In this document: positions 8,426 to 17,950 of the stretch, in pieces
How the letters are laid out: every line of letters starts with the position of its first letter
Position numbering within the stretch: the stretch's first letter is position 1
DNA from: Haloarcula sebkhae
GTDB lineage: Archaea; Halobacteriota; Halobacteria; Halobacteriales; Haloarculaceae
Length of the DNA: 64,000 nt
Reading direction: 5' to 3'
Assembly (NCBI RefSeq): GCF_014647415.1
Contig: NZ_BMPD01000001.1
Location: 372,001 to 436,000 of the forward strand
Made by a program: the position numbers and the translations under genes
Notes under the pieces: generated by a model
Databases searched by the model: none
The model's input: the letters and a program-made list of their open reading frames with translations, nothing else
What the model was told of the DNA's origin: nothing

Positions 8426-10303
8426 ATGGAAATTGTACCGGACACGAGCGTGGTCATCGACGGCCGCGTGTCCGACCAAGTGAAGGCCGATGCCGACCCC
8501 GACACGGATGTCGACGGCATGGGCTTTGCCGGCGCGACGGTCGTCGTTCCCGAGGCCGTCGTCGGCGAACTCGAAGCACAGGCGAACGACGGCCGCGAGA
8601 CGGGCTGGGAGGGGCTCGAAGAACTCCAGACGCTCGTCGATCTGGCCGAAGACGGCCTCATCGACGTGGAGTACGTGGGCCGACGGCCCGACGCCATCGA
8701 GAAGCGCGAGGCTGGCGAAGGGCAGATCGACGCGCTCATCCGGGACATCGCCGGTGACCGCGACGCCACGCTCGTGACCAGCGACGACGTACAGGCCGAA
8801 GTCGCCCGCGCAAAGGGGCTCGCCGTGGAGTTCGTCGAGCCGGTAAAGCGGACGGTCGACCGCCTGCAGATCGAGAACTTCTTCGATGAGGGGACGATGA
8901 GCGTCCACCTCAAGGTCGGTGTCGAGCCCTACGCCAAGAAGGGCTCTATCGGCGACATGCAGTACACGCCGATCCGCGACAGCCCCGCGACGGAGAGCGA
9001 ACTCCGGGAGTACGCCGCCGACATCGAGGAAAGCGCACGCGCATCGCCGGACGGCTTCCTCGAACTCGACGAGCCCGGCATGACCATCACCCAGTTCCGG
9101 GACTTCCGGATCGCCATCGCGCGGCCGCCGTTCTCGGACGCACTCGAAATCACGGCCGTGCGGCCCATCGTCAAGACCGAACTGGACGACTACGAGTACG
9201 CGGACCAGCTCCGGGACCGCTTCACCGAACACCAGCGCGGCGTCCTCATCTCCGGCTCGCCCGGGGCCGGGAAATCGACGTTCGCACAGGCCGTCGGGGA
9301 GTTCCTCGTCGACGCCGACTATGCAGTCAAGACGATGGAGAAACCGCGAGACCTCCAGGTCGGCCCGAACATCACGCAGTACACCGAACTCGGCGGCTCG
9401 ATGGAGAAGACCGCCGACTCGCTGCTGATGGTCCGGCCGGACTACACTATCTACGACGAGGTCCGCAAGACCGACGACTTCGAGGTGTTCGCGGACATGC
9501 GACTGGCCGGCGTCGGCATGGTCGGCGTCGTCCACGCGACCCGCGCCATCGACGCGCTCCAGCGCCTCATCGGCCGCGTCGAACTCGGGCTCATCCCCCA
9601 GATCGTCGACACCGTCGTCTACATCGAAGCTGGGGAAGTCGACACGGTCTACGACGTGACGACCGAAGTCAAGGTCCCACAGGGGCTGATGGAAGAGGAC
9701 CTCGCGCGACCGGTCATCATGGTTCAGGACTTCGAGACCGGTCGGCCGGAGTTCGAGATCTACACCTTCAACAACCAGGTCGTCACCGTCCCGCTGAACG
9801 ACGACGAGGACGAGCAGGACTCCGGCGTCGACCGCCTCGCCAAACAGGAGGTCGAACGCGAGATCCGCTCCATCGCCCGCGGCCACGTCGAAGTCGAACT
9901 CCGTGGCCCGAACACCGCCGTCGTCTGGGTCGAGGACGACGACATCTCGCAGGTCATCGGCAAGGGCGGCGGTCGCATCTCCGACGTGGAGAACCGCCTC
10001 GGTATCGACATCGACGTGCGGACCTTCGAAGAACGACCGTCCGGGCCGTCGGGCGGCCCCCAGACTGAATCCGGCGGCAAGCAGGGCGAAATCGTCCAGC
10101 CGGAAGTCACCTCGCGGCACGTCATCGTGCCGCTCGACGGTCACGGCGGCGACACGGTCGAACTGCAGGCCGACGGCGAGTACCTCTTTACCGCGACCGT
10201 CTCACGGGGCGGCGAGATTCAGGTCTCGCGCGGGTCAGGCATCGCCGAAGAACTGGAGCGAGCCATCGACCGCGGGAGCACGATTACCGTCGTGCCGTCG
10301 TAG
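8426..10303 (+). CDS. PINA-type ATPase: PIN nuclease, PilT/VirB11-like ATPase and KH domain
   Basis: A 625-residue three-domain protein. Residues 1-150 form a PIN domain starting IVPDTSVVIDGR, with acidic residues D6 and D11 and later E and D residues. Residues 240-480 are a hexameric secretion-type ATPase with Walker A GSPGAGKST and Walker B-like YTIYDEVR. Residues about 495-560 carry a KH-like domain with the GxxG loop in VIGKGGGRI. The layout matches archaeal PINA, studied in Sulfolobus as a Holliday-junction-migrating helicase that works with the resolvase Hjc. The ATG at 8426 is preferred because the upstream extension to 8219 has no family match. The role in haloarchaea is inferred. Confidence 0.88.
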   Translation: MEIVPDTSVVIDGRVSDQVKADADPDTDVDGMGFAGATVVVPEAVVGELEAQANDGRETGWEGLEELQTLVDLAEDGLIDVEYVGRRPDAIEKREAGEGQIDALIRDIAGDRDATLVTSDDVQAEVARAKGLAVEFVEPVKRTVDRLQIENFFDEGTMSVHLKVGVEPYAKKGSIGDMQYTPIRDSPATESELREYAADIEESARASPDGFLELDEPGMTITQFRDFRIAIARPPFSDALEITAVRPIVKTELDDYEYADQLRDRFTEHQRGVLISGSPGAGKSTFAQAVGEFLVDADYAVKTMEKPRDLQVGPNITQYTELGGSMEKTADSLLMVRPDYTIYDEVRKTDDFEVFADMRLAGVGMVGVVHATRAIDALQRLIGRVELGLIPQIVDTVVYIEAGEVDTVYDVTTEVKVPQGLMEEDLARPVIMVQDFETGRPEFEIYTFNNQVVTVPLNDDEDEQDSGVDRLAKQEVEREIRSIARGHVEVELRGPNTAVVWVEDDDISQVIGKGGGRISDVENRLGIDIDVRTFEERPSGPSGGPQTESGGKQGEIVQPEVTSRHVIVPLDGHGGDTVELQADGEYLFTATVSRGGEIQVSRGSGIAEELERAIDRGSTITVVPS

Positions 10304-10421
10304 AATATCATAGCGGCCGCAGGGTTCGGCGAGCAGGGCAGTCATGCGGTTAGCGCCCGGAGAGTCGGGCTGAGCCGGCGAAAACGACAGCTAAATTCCG
10401 GTGGAGGCCAACCATTTACAT

Positions 10422-11243
10422 ATGACCGACGCAGTCGTCGGTAGGCTACAAGACCAGGAGACGCTGGCCGCCCGGGTGGAGCGTGGCGACGCGCCTGATT
10501 GGGTCGGGGCCCACTGGCGGACCTTCCGTGATGGACTGACCGGTGAGCGAAACGGCTCCCCGTTCCCCTGTTTCTTCGGCGCTGAGTCAGTTCGGGACGG
10601 TGAGCCGCTGTACACGGCTGTCCCGTCGATGAGCGACGCGGACGCGCTGTTCGACCTCGGCCAGACACTCCTGAAGTATCTTGACACCTACCAAGACCAC
10701 AGCGAGCGGGCCTCGCTAGTGACCTTCTTCCGGCCACCCGAACGGCCACTGACAGAGGCCGAGTACCACGACCGACTCTGGCACATTCTTCAGTTCCTCC
10801 ACGTCCACGACCCGGAGCCGTGGCCCGAGGATATTCCGACTGACCCGGACGACCCTCACTGGGAGTTCTGTTTCGGCGGCAAGCCGATGTTTCCGACCTG
10901 CCGCGCGCCGTTCTACGACACGCGAAAGAGCCGCTACTGTCCGGTCGGGCTGGAAATTACGTTCCAGCCCCGGTCACTGTTCGAGGACCTGAACGTCACA
11001 GCCGACACCGAGGCCGGCCAGCACGCCCGCGATATCATTCAGGGACGGCTGGAGGAGTACGATGGCGTCTGTCCCCACGCCGATCTAGGCGACTGGGGCG
11101 TCGAGGGCGACCGAGAGTGGCCCCAGTATATGCTGTCGTCGGACGAGGACGCGTCGCCGGACCAGTGTCCGATCACCGTGACGCGCGAGCATCCGAAATC
11201 GAAGTGGCTCGTCGAGATGCCCGCACCGGAGCCGGCCGACTGA
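10422..11243 (+). CDS. YqcI/YcgG family protein (GntA-like)
   Basis: A 273-residue cytoplasmic protein of the YqcI/YcgG family (PF08892). It shows the family pattern [14 protein letters not shown] near residue 44, then [11 protein letters not shown] and a cysteine-bearing [12 protein letters not shown]. One characterised member, GntA, is a heme-dependent N-hydroxylase, so a heme enzyme is possible but not shown here. The next gene, an isochorismatase-like hydrolase, begins one base after this stop, so the two are almost certainly co-transcribed and may act in one pathway. Confidence 0.78.
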   Translation: MTDAVVGRLQDQETLAARVERGDAPDWVGAHWRTFRDGLTGERNGSPFPCFFGAESVRDGEPLYTAVPSMSDADALFDLGQTLLKYLDTYQDHSERASLVTFFRPPERPLTEAEYHDRLWHILQFLHVHDPEPWPEDIPTDPDDPHWEFCFGGKPMFPTCRAPFYDTRKSRYCPVGLEITFQPRSLFEDLNVTADTEAGQHARDIIQGRLEEYDGVCPHADLGDWGVEGDREWPQYMLSSDEDASPDQCPITVTREHPKSKWLVEMPAPEPAD

Positions 11244-11244
11244 A

Positions 11245-11802
11245 ATGATCGACCTTTCCGAGACGCCGGTGCTCGTGCTGGTAGATTTCCAGCAGGGGTT
11301 CGACGATCCGGCGTGGGGGACGCGGAGCAACCCCGACGCCGAGGCGAACGCGGCACGCCTGCTTACAGCGTGGCGAGAGCGCGGTCTGCCAGTTGCGCAC
11401 GTCCGGCATAACTCAACGGAGTCGGAGTCGCCGCTTCGACGCGGTGGACCGGGATTCGCGTTCAAACCTGAACTGGGGCCCGACTCGGGGGAAGCGACGT
11501 TTGAGAAGCGCGTCAACGGCGCGTTCGTCGACACCGGACTGGCGGACTGGCTTCGCGACAACGCTTACGAGGCGCTTGTCATCTGTGGCCTGACGACTGA
11601 CCACTGCGTCTCAACGACGACGCGGATGGCCGAAAACCGCGGGTTCGATGTCGTCGTCCCGGGCGACGCGACGGCGACGTTCGACCGAACGCTCGACGGG
11701 GAACGCTTCGAACCGGACCTCGTCCATCGAACGGCGCTGGCGCAACTGCGTGGTGAGTTCGCGACGATCGCGACGACGGACGACGTGGTCGCGTCGCTGT
11801 AA
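11245..11802 (+). CDS. Isochorismatase-family cysteine hydrolase
   Basis: A 185-residue hydrolase of the isochorismatase/nicotinamidase fold, with the catalytic triad in place: D14 in LVDFQQGF, K88 in FEKRVNGAF and C121 in [11 protein letters not shown]. This set supports amide-hydrolysing (cysteine) chemistry. Nicotinamidase is one option, but the metal-site histidines cannot be assigned confidently by eye. It starts one base after the YqcI/YcgG gene stop, which suggests translational coupling. Confidence 0.86.
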   Translation: MIDLSETPVLVLVDFQQGFDDPAWGTRSNPDAEANAARLLTAWRERGLPVAHVRHNSTESESPLRRGGPGFAFKPELGPDSGEATFEKRVNGAFVDTGLADWLRDNAYEALVICGLTTDHCVSTTTRMAENRGFDVVVPGDATATFDRTLDGERFEPDLVHRTALAQLRGEFATIATTDDVVASL

Positions 11803-11848
11803 CGGCAAGCTCCTGACCGCGCTGGGAAACAACGAGCGAGAAGGCGAG

Positions 11849-12112
11849 TCAGTCCGAAACTGCGGCGTCTGCTTCTGCCGGTTGTTCGGTAATCTCGTAG
11901 AGGTTCTGTCGCGCGTCGGCGAAGTACACGTCTTCTTCGATAACACCGACTTCGTCGAGTCGTTCCAGAGCGTAGCGGACGGTCCGTGCCGAAAGCATCG
12001 ACTCCTCGACGATGCCTTTCTGTGTCAGTGGGCCGTCGTACTCCAGAACCTTGTACACGAGCTTTGCGCTCGGCGGAAGGTCTGCGATGGCCTCCCCATC
12101 AGAGTCCGTCAT
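11849..12112 (-). CDS. Winged helix-turn-helix transcriptional regulator
   Basis: An 87-residue DNA-binding protein that is little more than one winged-helix domain. Helices run from SAKLVYKVLEYDGPLTQKGI to SARTVRYALERLDEVGVI, with a wing around VYFADARQNLYEI. This MarR/TrmB-like architecture is very common in haloarchaea. It diverges from the EMC6-like/RLI operon (start 12238) across 125 bases, so self-regulation or control of that operon is possible. A TATA-like ctttatgcgcc element sits on the minus strand near 12138-12148. Confidence 0.8.
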   Translation of the reverse strand: MTDSDGEAIADLPPSAKLVYKVLEYDGPLTQKGIVEESMLSARTVRYALERLDEVGVIEEDVYFADARQNLYEITEQPAEADAAVSD

Positions 12113-12237
12113 TACCCGTAATCACAAGCGCCGGGCGCATAAAGATTGAGGAGTCAGTCTCACCGGCACATGCATTTGCGACCGCGTCACAGTGCTGAAC
12201 CGCGCACCTTTTGGTTGCGGGTAGTGGAACGTGTGGT

Positions 12238-12534
12238 ATGGCTACGGAAACGGCGGACGGAATGAGCTCCCATATGCGGGGGCTCTCTGTCACGACGCTG
12301 ACAGCCGTCGCTGGCATCGCCGCCGCGTTTGGTTCCAACGCGCTAGCGGCCACGCCAAACGACCCACAAGGCGTGCTCGTCCTCGCGGTCGCTATCGCAG
12401 CACAGTTCCCGATTCTGCGGGTGATCGGCATCGACACGGACGACCTCTCGACGAAGGACGTGCTCTACGTCGGCTTCATGACGTTCGCACTGTGGTTCGT
12501 TTCGTGGGGCATCCTGCTGACGACGGGAGCGTAA
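12238..12534 (+). CDS. EMC6-like membrane protein
   Basis: A 98-residue integral membrane protein with three predicted helices (about 17-35, 45-62 and 75-95) and the GIDTDDLSTKDVLYVGFMTF segment between helices 2 and 3. Size and layout match archaeal EMC6-like proteins, relatives of a eukaryotic ER membrane complex subunit that helps membrane-protein insertion. RLI starts two bases after its stop. I chose ATG 12238; an in-frame codon at 12211 would add nine residues before the conserved part. The insertion role is inferred from the family. Confidence 0.72.
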   Translation: MATETADGMSSHMRGLSVTTLTAVAGIAAAFGSNALAATPNDPQGVLVLAVAIAAQFPILRVIGIDTDDLSTKDVLYVGFMTFALWFVSWGILLTTGA

Positions 12535-12536
12535 CG

Positions 12537-14366
12537 ATGGCCGAGGACAGTATCGCCGTCGTCGACCTTGAGCGGTGTCAGCCCGACCGCTGTAACTACG
12601 AGTGCATGAACTACTGCCCGCCCAACCGCAGCGGGAAAGAGTGCATCGTCAAGCGGGAAGACGAGTACGAGGAGGACGAGCCTTTCGAGGGCCAGCCCGA
12701 TCAGGTCCGCATCTCCGAGGAAATCTGTCTGGGCGAGTCCTGCGGTATCTGCGTGAACAAGTGTCCGTTCGACGCGATCGAGATCATCAACCTCCCACAG
12801 GAGCTGACCGACGAGCCGGTCCACCGCTACGGGGAGAACGCCTTCGCGCTGTACGGGCTCCCAAGCCCTGCTGAGGGGCAGGTCACCGGGATTCTCGGCC
12901 CGAACGGTATCGGAAAGACCACCGCTGTGCGCATCCTCGCCGACGAGATGCAGCCCAATCTGGGGCGCTACGGCGAGGAACCGAACTGGGACGAAATTCT
13001 CGACGAGTACCGCGGGACCGCCCTGCAGGAGTATCTCGAACAGATGCGCGACGGCGACGTGACCGTCGCTCGCAAGCCCCAGTACGTCGACCGGATCCCG
13101 GACCAGTTCGACGGCAAGGCCCGGCAGCTACTCGACCAGACTGACGAACGTGGCGACCTCGACTATCTCATCGAGCGAACCGGCATCGGCCCGGTCGTCG
13201 ACAACCACATCGACGACCTCTCCGGCGGGGAACTCCAGCGGGTCGCGCTCGTCGCCACGCTGGCGCGGGACGCAGACTTCTACTTCCTCGACGAGATCAC
13301 GCCGTATCTGGACATCGGCCAGCGGATGACCGCCGCGCGGCTCATCCGCGAACTCGCCGAAGACGAGGACCGCTCGATGCTCGTCGTCGAGCACGACCTC
13401 GCGATTCTGGATCTGCTCGCGGACAACATCAACGTCGCCTACGGGACGCCCGGCGCGTTCGGTATCATCACGCCGCCCAAATCGACGAAGAAGGGCATCA
13501 ACGAGTACCTCTCGGGCTACCTCGAAAACGAGAACATGCGCGTCCGCCAGACGGAAATCGAGTTCGAGGAACACGCACCGCGGACCGCATCCGCTGGCGA
13601 CGTGGTCATCGAGTACCCCGAACTCCAGAAGAGCTACGGCGACGGCGAGTTCTCACTAGACGTCGAGGCCGGCACCATCCGCGAGAGCGAGGTGCTGGGC
13701 GTCGTCGGCCCGAACGGCATTGGGAAGTCCACGTTCGCGAAGATGCTTGCCGGCCGGCTGGAACCGACTGCGGGCAAGATCGACACCAGCCTCGACATCG
13801 CCTACAAGCCCCAGTACATCGAGATCGATCAGCCGATGCGGGTCGACGCGTTCCTCGCGTCGATTACGGACGACTTCGGCAGTTCCTACTGGAACACCGA
13901 AATCGCACAGCCGCTCCAACTCGAATCGGTGATGGAACAGCAACTCACCGACCTCTCTGGCGGGGAACGCCAGCGGGTCGCCATCGCGGCCTGCCTCTCG
14001 AAGGACGCCGACCTCTACCTGCTTGACGAGCCTTCGGCCCATCTGGACGTGGAACAGCGGGTGATGGCGACCTCGGCCATCCGGCGCTACGCCGAGAACC
14101 ACGACGCGACGGCGATGGTCATCGATCACGACATCTACATGATCGACCTGCTGGCCGACCGCCTGCTCGTCTTCGATGGCGAGCCGGCCAAGAACGGCCA
14201 CGCCGCGCCGCCACAGGGCATGCGCGAGGGCATGAACGAGTTCCTCCAGAACCTCGACATCACGTTCCGCCGCGACGAGCGGACCTCCCGGCCGCGAATC
14301 AACAAGCCCGACTCGCAACTGGACCGCGAGCAGAAGAACGCCGGCGAGTACTACTACGCGCCGTAG
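12537..14366 (+). CDS. Ribosome-recycling ATPase RLI/ABCE1
   Basis: A 609-residue twin-ABC ATPase that splits post-termination ribosomes. N-terminal iron-sulfur cluster ligands are visible: C14, C19, C23 and C27, then a ferredoxin-like C-x4-C-x2-C-x3-C (CLGESCGICVNKC). The first ABC domain has Walker A GPNGIGKTT, signature LSGGELQR and the variant FLDEITPYLD after Walker B. The second has GPNGIGKST, LSGGERQR and LLDEPSAHLD. The ATG at 12537 lies two bases after the EMC6-like stop, so the pair form an operon and may share translational control. Confidence 0.96.
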   Translation: MAEDSIAVVDLERCQPDRCNYECMNYCPPNRSGKECIVKREDEYEEDEPFEGQPDQVRISEEICLGESCGICVNKCPFDAIEIINLPQELTDEPVHRYGENAFALYGLPSPAEGQVTGILGPNGIGKTTAVRILADEMQPNLGRYGEEPNWDEILDEYRGTALQEYLEQMRDGDVTVARKPQYVDRIPDQFDGKARQLLDQTDERGDLDYLIERTGIGPVVDNHIDDLSGGELQRVALVATLARDADFYFLDEITPYLDIGQRMTAARLIRELAEDEDRSMLVVEHDLAILDLLADNINVAYGTPGAFGIITPPKSTKKGINEYLSGYLENENMRVRQTEIEFEEHAPRTASAGDVVIEYPELQKSYGDGEFSLDVEAGTIRESEVLGVVGPNGIGKSTFAKMLAGRLEPTAGKIDTSLDIAYKPQYIEIDQPMRVDAFLASITDDFGSSYWNTEIAQPLQLESVMEQQLTDLSGGERQRVAIAACLSKDADLYLLDEPSAHLDVEQRVMATSAIRRYAENHDATAMVIDHDIYMIDLLADRLLVFDGEPAKNGHAAPPQGMREGMNEFLQNLDITFRRDERTSRPRINKPDSQLDREQKNAGEYYYAP

Positions 14367-14424
14367 GCACAGCGTGGTCGGGACTGGAGACAGCAGGATT
14401 GGACCGCATTATACCCTACGAGAA

Positions 14425-14640
14425 TTACGCCGCGGGATCACTGTCACTGCCCGTCTCAGACCCCGCAACCGCATCGTCTAACCCGTCGGCGACTTCTTCT
14501 GGATCGAACTCCTCGTCAGGGTCGAGTTCGCGGTCCGTCTGCTCGTCTGTCTGAGACTCAGTAACCGCTTCATCACCAGTGACCGTCACGAAGATGTCTC
14601 GCAGTTCCGCAACGCGTTCGGGGGACTGACTCTTGCTCAT
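14425..14640 (-). CDS. Small acidic haloarchaeal protein
   Basis: A 71-residue protein starting MSKSQSPERVAELRDIFVTV. Residues 1-30 look like a folded helix-strand segment, and the rest is a low-complexity acidic tail rich in D, E, S and T. An in-frame start at 14655 would add MYTYA but is less likely. The N-terminal stretch suggests a conserved haloarchaeal family I cannot name. No function is proposed. It sits convergent to RLI. Confidence 0.6.
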   Translation of the reverse strand: MSKSQSPERVAELRDIFVTVTGDEAVTESQTDEQTDRELDPDEEFDPEEVADGLDDAVAGSETGSDSDPAA

Positions 14641-14708
14641 CGCGTATGTGTACAAGTACCACAGAAGTGTAGGCGCTATACCGAATCAGTTTGGTATCCG
14701 TTCGCAAA

Positions 14709-15230
14709 CTAAAGCACGTTTCGCTGGCAAGAGCCACACAGCGAGACTTCCTTCACGTCGACCTGTCGGACAGTGGGGGAGAAGTTCATCACGCAGCGCT
14801 TGTTGTCGCAGTGTTCCAGCCCGAGGGTGTGGCCGACCTCGTGGACGACCTCTTTTCGAACCCGCTGTGAGAAGATCTCACCGGCAGAGCGGTTCGAGAA
14901 GCCGCCATCGGAGGATGTCTGGAGCCGGTACGTGGAAATAACGCTGCCGGAGCCACCGAGGTACGCGAGCCCGAAAACGTAGTTTCGACGGCGGTAGAAG
15001 AGGTCTTTCGGCGTGATAGCGATGTTCTTACCGCCAGAGCCGACCCGGCGGGCGAGGTCGATAAACTCCTCTGCGCGGTACTGGTCGCGGTCCCCATCGT
15101 ACGCGCCGGCGGGAATGGACTGTGGCTCGTGCATCGAGACCTCACAGTCGTAGACGGAGCGGAGTCCGTCCGAGGCCTCGCGTTTGACCTGAGCTGAGAC
15201 CTCGCCCACCGGCACGATGTCGACGTGCAT
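14709..15230 (-). CDS. amzA: Archaemetzincin metalloprotease
   Basis: A 173-residue zinc metalloprotease. The archaemetzincin signature is complete: HEVGHTLGLEHC, then a second zinc-site pattern C-x4-C-V-M-NFS and a C-terminal C-x2-C (SLCGSCQ). These cysteines bind a structural second zinc in the family. There is no signal peptide, so it acts in the cytoplasm. The start at 15230 (MHVDIVPVG) matches the family; the longer frame to 15347 overlaps the divergent UPF0146 gene. The substrate is unknown. The divergent promoter region is only about 40 bases. Confidence 0.92.
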   Translation of the reverse strand: MHVDIVPVGEVSAQVKREASDGLRSVYDCEVSMHEPQSIPAGAYDGDRDQYRAEEFIDLARRVGSGGKNIAITPKDLFYRRRNYVFGLAYLGGSGSVISTYRLQTSSDGGFSNRSAGEIFSQRVRKEVVHEVGHTLGLEHCDNKRCVMNFSPTVRQVDVKEVSLCGSCQRNVL

Positions 15231-15269
15231 GGGAACGCATATGCGCCCGCATCTCATAAATTGTACGAC

Positions 15270-15674
15270 GTGACCGACACCACCGACCCGCTCGTCGACC
15301 GACTGGCGTCCGTCGATTCCGTCGTCGAGGTCGGCATCGGAAACCACCCTGACGTGGCCGATGCTTTAGCCGAGCGGGGCGTGGCTGTGACCGCGACGGA
15401 CATCGTCGAACGGGAGGTCCCCGACGGCGTGCAGTTCGTCGTGGATGATATCCTCGATCCTGATCAGTCCGTATATGTGGGTTCAGACATCGTATTCGCT
15501 CGGAACCTCCCGCCGGAACTGCACCGGCCGACGCTGACCGTTGCCGATGCCGTCGGGGCGGCGTTCTGGTTCACGACGCTGGGCGGCGACCAGCCGACGG
15601 TTGCCGTCGACCGAGAACAGCTCCGTAGCGGGGAGACGCTGTACCGGGCGAAAGATAGCAAGGCGCTTGAGTGA
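15270..15674 (+). CDS. UPF0146 family Rossmann-fold protein
   Basis: A small (about 134 residues) Rossmann-like protein of archaeal family UPF0146. Its core is [20 protein letters not shown] followed by [14 protein letters not shown], resembling the SAM-binding half of a methyltransferase without an obvious catalytic half. The GTG at 15270 ([12 protein letters not shown] next) fits the family; other in-frame starts are 15225 and TTG 15261. The HAD phosphatase gene starts 19 bases downstream, so the two are likely co-transcribed. Confidence 0.78.
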   Translation: MTDTTDPLVDRLASVDSVVEVGIGNHPDVADALAERGVAVTATDIVEREVPDGVQFVVDDILDPDQSVYVGSDIVFARNLPPELHRPTLTVADAVGAAFWFTTLGGDQPTVAVDREQLRSGETLYRAKDSKALE

Positions 15675-15693
15675 GGACTGCCTTCGCTCGCCC

Positions 15694-16566
15694 ATGCAAG
15701 TCGACGCGGTCGTCCTCGACATCGACGGCGTGCTGGTGGACGTGGCCGACTCTTATCGCCGGGCGATCATCGAATCCATCGACCGGGTGTACGGCGACAC
15801 GATCGAGAAATCGGCGGTCCAGCAGTTCAAGGACGCCGGCGGATTCAACAACGACTGGGAACTGACCTACGCGGCGGCGCTGTTCGTTCTCGCCGGCCGC
15901 GAGTCGACTGTCGCCGACATAGCGGCGTTCACTGACGCTATCGCCGAGCGTGGCGGCGGTCTCGACGCGGCCGAGGCAGTGGTCCGTGACCTGCTCGATG
16001 ACCCGGCCGAGACGCGGGTTTTCGACGCCTGGGACCCTGAACAGCTCCGGGACGTGTTCCAGACGCTGTATCTCGGCACCGGCCTCTACCGGGATATCGA
16101 GGGCGGCGAGCCGCCGTTTGCCGCGCCGGGCTACATCCACGACGAGCCGTTGCTGGTCGACGACGAGACGCTGTCGGTCCTGCAGGACCGCTTCGCCGTC
16201 GGCGTCGTTACCGGCCGACCGGCCGCCGAAGCCGACATCGCGCTGGAGCGCGTCGGCCTCGACCTGCCCGCAGAGCACCGCTTCACGATGGATGACTGGG
16301 AGGAAGGAAAACCCCACCCCGCCGCCCTGCGGACGCTCGCCGAGCGCTTCAACGCCGAACGAGTCGCCTTCGCCGGGGACACCCTCGACGACGTGGCAAC
16401 GGCGGTCAACGCCGACGAAGCCGACGACGACCGCGTCTACTACGGCATCGGCGTCCTGACCGGCGGGCTAACCGGCGATGCCGGCCGACAGACGTTCGCT
16501 AACAATGGCGCGAGTGCCGTTATCGAGTCGGTCACCGACCTGCCCGAGCTTCTCGACACTGCATAA
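15694..16566 (+). CDS. HAD superfamily phosphatase (TIGR01548-like)
   Basis: A 290-residue HAD hydrolase. Motif I is [13 protein letters not shown] near residue 8, giving nucleophile D8 and acid/base D10. Motif II is [10 protein letters not shown], the conserved lysine lies in EEGKPHP, and motif IV is [10 protein letters not shown] helical cap occupies residues about 15-165. The size and the [11 protein letters not shown] cap segment match the archaeal TIGR01548 subfamily. The substrate is unknown. It follows UPF0146 by 19 bases. Confidence 0.85.
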   Translation: MQVDAVVLDIDGVLVDVADSYRRAIIESIDRVYGDTIEKSAVQQFKDAGGFNNDWELTYAAALFVLAGRESTVADIAAFTDAIAERGGGLDAAEAVVRDLLDDPAETRVFDAWDPEQLRDVFQTLYLGTGLYRDIEGGEPPFAAPGYIHDEPLLVDDETLSVLQDRFAVGVVTGRPAAEADIALERVGLDLPAEHRFTMDDWEEGKPHPAALRTLAERFNAERVAFAGDTLDDVATAVNADEADDDRVYYGIGVLTGGLTGDAGRQTFANNGASAVIESVTDLPELLDTA

Positions 16567-16644
16567 TCGAGAGTCGGGTCGCCGGATACCCATCGACCAG
16601 CAGTAAACGGCAACGGTTTCACCGACGGAACAGAGACCTCGGGT

Positions 16645-17034
16645 ATGCGACGACTGCCGACGTTCGGCTGGGCGCTGCTGGTAAGCATCTGGGCCGGACT
16701 CGTCGGGGGTGCGGTCATCCGCGAGCCGTCGGTCGATCTGGTGCCGCTGTATGCCGTTATCTGCCAGCTACTCGGTCTCGTCGCGGCCTACTGGACGATG
16801 CGTGAGCACGATCAGGTCCTCGAATCCGTCCACCGGCCGGGCCGTGTCGGGATGTTCATCATCGTCCTCTTTTTCGTGATGGTCCCGCTCTCGACTGTCT
16901 TCGCGCTCGCACTCGGGGACACGTCAGCCGTCGGCGTCGCGACGCAGTGGGTCAGCTATCTGGCGGGCCTCGGAAGCGCGCTGTACGTCGCCTTCGCCGG
17001 TGGGTTCGACCGGGCCTGGGAGACGTACACCTGA
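16645..17034 (+). CDS. Four-helix membrane protein of unknown family
   Basis: A 129-residue hydrophobic protein with four predicted membrane helices at about residues 8-25, 32-50, 70-92 and 100-120. A conserved-looking basic/acidic loop (MREHDQVLESVHRPGR) lies between helices 2 and 3. I do not recognise the family. It has its own upstream gap of 78 bases and lies 49 bases before npdG, in the same direction. Confidence 0.65.
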   Translation: MRRLPTFGWALLVSIWAGLVGGAVIREPSVDLVPLYAVICQLLGLVAAYWTMREHDQVLESVHRPGRVGMFIIVLFFVMVPLSTVFALALGDTSAVGVATQWVSYLAGLGSALYVAFAGGFDRAWETYT

Positions 17035-17083
17035 GGGAACCTGTCACACAACGTTTATTCAGTGGTCGGCCTACGCCGTAAGT

Positions 17084-17752
17084 ATGGACATCGCGTTGCT
17101 TGGCGGTACTGGAGACATCGGCCAAGGCCTCGCCCTCCGCTGGGCTGACGACACCAACCACACGATCATCATCGGCTCCCGGAAAGCCCAGAAGGCGGCG
17201 AACAAAGCCGAGGAGTACGAGGCAGAACTGGCCAGCCGCGGCCACGACGACGTGTCAATCGCCGGCCTGGGTAACGAGGCGGCCGCCGCCCGCGCCGACG
17301 TGGTCGTCGCTGCCGTCCCGGCCTACCACCTCACGGACACAATCGACGCCGTTGCCGACGAACTCGACGACACCACGCTCGTTTCCCCCGCTGTCGGGAT
17401 GCAACGCGACGAGGACGGTTTCCACTACAACCGCCCTGGTGCTGGCAGCGTCACGCAGCTGGCCGCCAACGCCGCCCCCGATGATACCCCCGTTGTAGGT
17501 GCCTTCCACAACCTCGCGGCCGGCCGCCTCGCCAACCTCGACGCTGACCTCGACTGGGACACCATCGTCGTCGGCGACGACACTGACGCCAAAGACACTG
17601 TCTGTGAACTCGCCGAGGGCATCGACGGGATTCGCGCGCTTGACGGCGGCCCGCTCGCCAACGCCGCCGAAATCGAGGGACTGACACCGCTTCTCATCAA
17701 CGTCGCTCGCCACAACGACGGTCTGCACGACCTCGGCGTGCGCTTCCAGTAG
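17084..17752 (+). CDS. npdG: F420H2:NADP+ oxidoreductase (NADPH-dependent F420 reductase)
   Basis: A 222-residue enzyme that moves hydride between coenzyme F420 and NADP(H). It begins MDIALLGGTGDIGQGLALRW, the NADP-binding Rossmann loop, followed by IGSRKAQKA, where SR/K binds the NADP phosphate. The C-terminal part (GAFHNLAAGRL, NAAEIEGLTPLLINV) matches F420 oxidoreductase members. The ATG at 17084 is chosen because the preceding codons overlap the gene before it. Haloarchaea make F420, so the reaction is plausible in this host. Confidence 0.9.
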   Translation: MDIALLGGTGDIGQGLALRWADDTNHTIIIGSRKAQKAANKAEEYEAELASRGHDDVSIAGLGNEAAAARADVVVAAVPAYHLTDTIDAVADELDDTTLVSPAVGMQRDEDGFHYNRPGAGSVTQLAANAAPDDTPVVGAFHNLAAGRLANLDADLDWDTIVVGDDTDAKDTVCELAEGIDGIRALDGGPLANAAEIEGLTPLLINVARHNDGLHDLGVRFQ

Positions 17753-17756
17753 TACC

Positions 17757-17950
17757 TTTTTACGTCACCCCCCTCTCCTCGCGCGCACGGGATGAAACCG
17801 CTCGCCATCGGCGAGCGGTATGCCCGCCGCGACCGCCCAACCGCCGGCAGCAGTGCCGTTCCGCATCCCGCTTCCACTGCAGGCCTGCCCTTCCCCGTCG
17901 CCAGCGATGAAACGCTGGCGCGGCCCGAAGCGAGGGTTGCGGTTTCATAT
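17757..17950 (+). ncRNA. Candidate structured RNA between npdG and a response regulator
   Basis: This gap holds no credible protein gene but is dense in perfect hairpins. The sequence 17797-17806 pairs with 17810-17819 (10 bp, 3-base loop). The sequence 17899-17906 pairs with 17913-17920 (8 bp, 6-base loop). The element 17792-17801 (atgaaaccgc) is the reverse complement of 17939-17948, closing the whole region, although it competes with the first hairpin. A TATA-like ctttttacg at 17757-17765 would start transcription near 17788, just before the first element. The T-run could instead be the npdG terminator. It is not RNase P RNA or 7S RNA as far as I can see. Confidence 0.35.

Noticed and set aside
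8270-10144. 625 extra codons open upstream of the M20 peptidase on the minus strand
   Set aside because: They run antisense to the PIN/ATPase gene and have no family match. They are open only because of the high GC codon bias.
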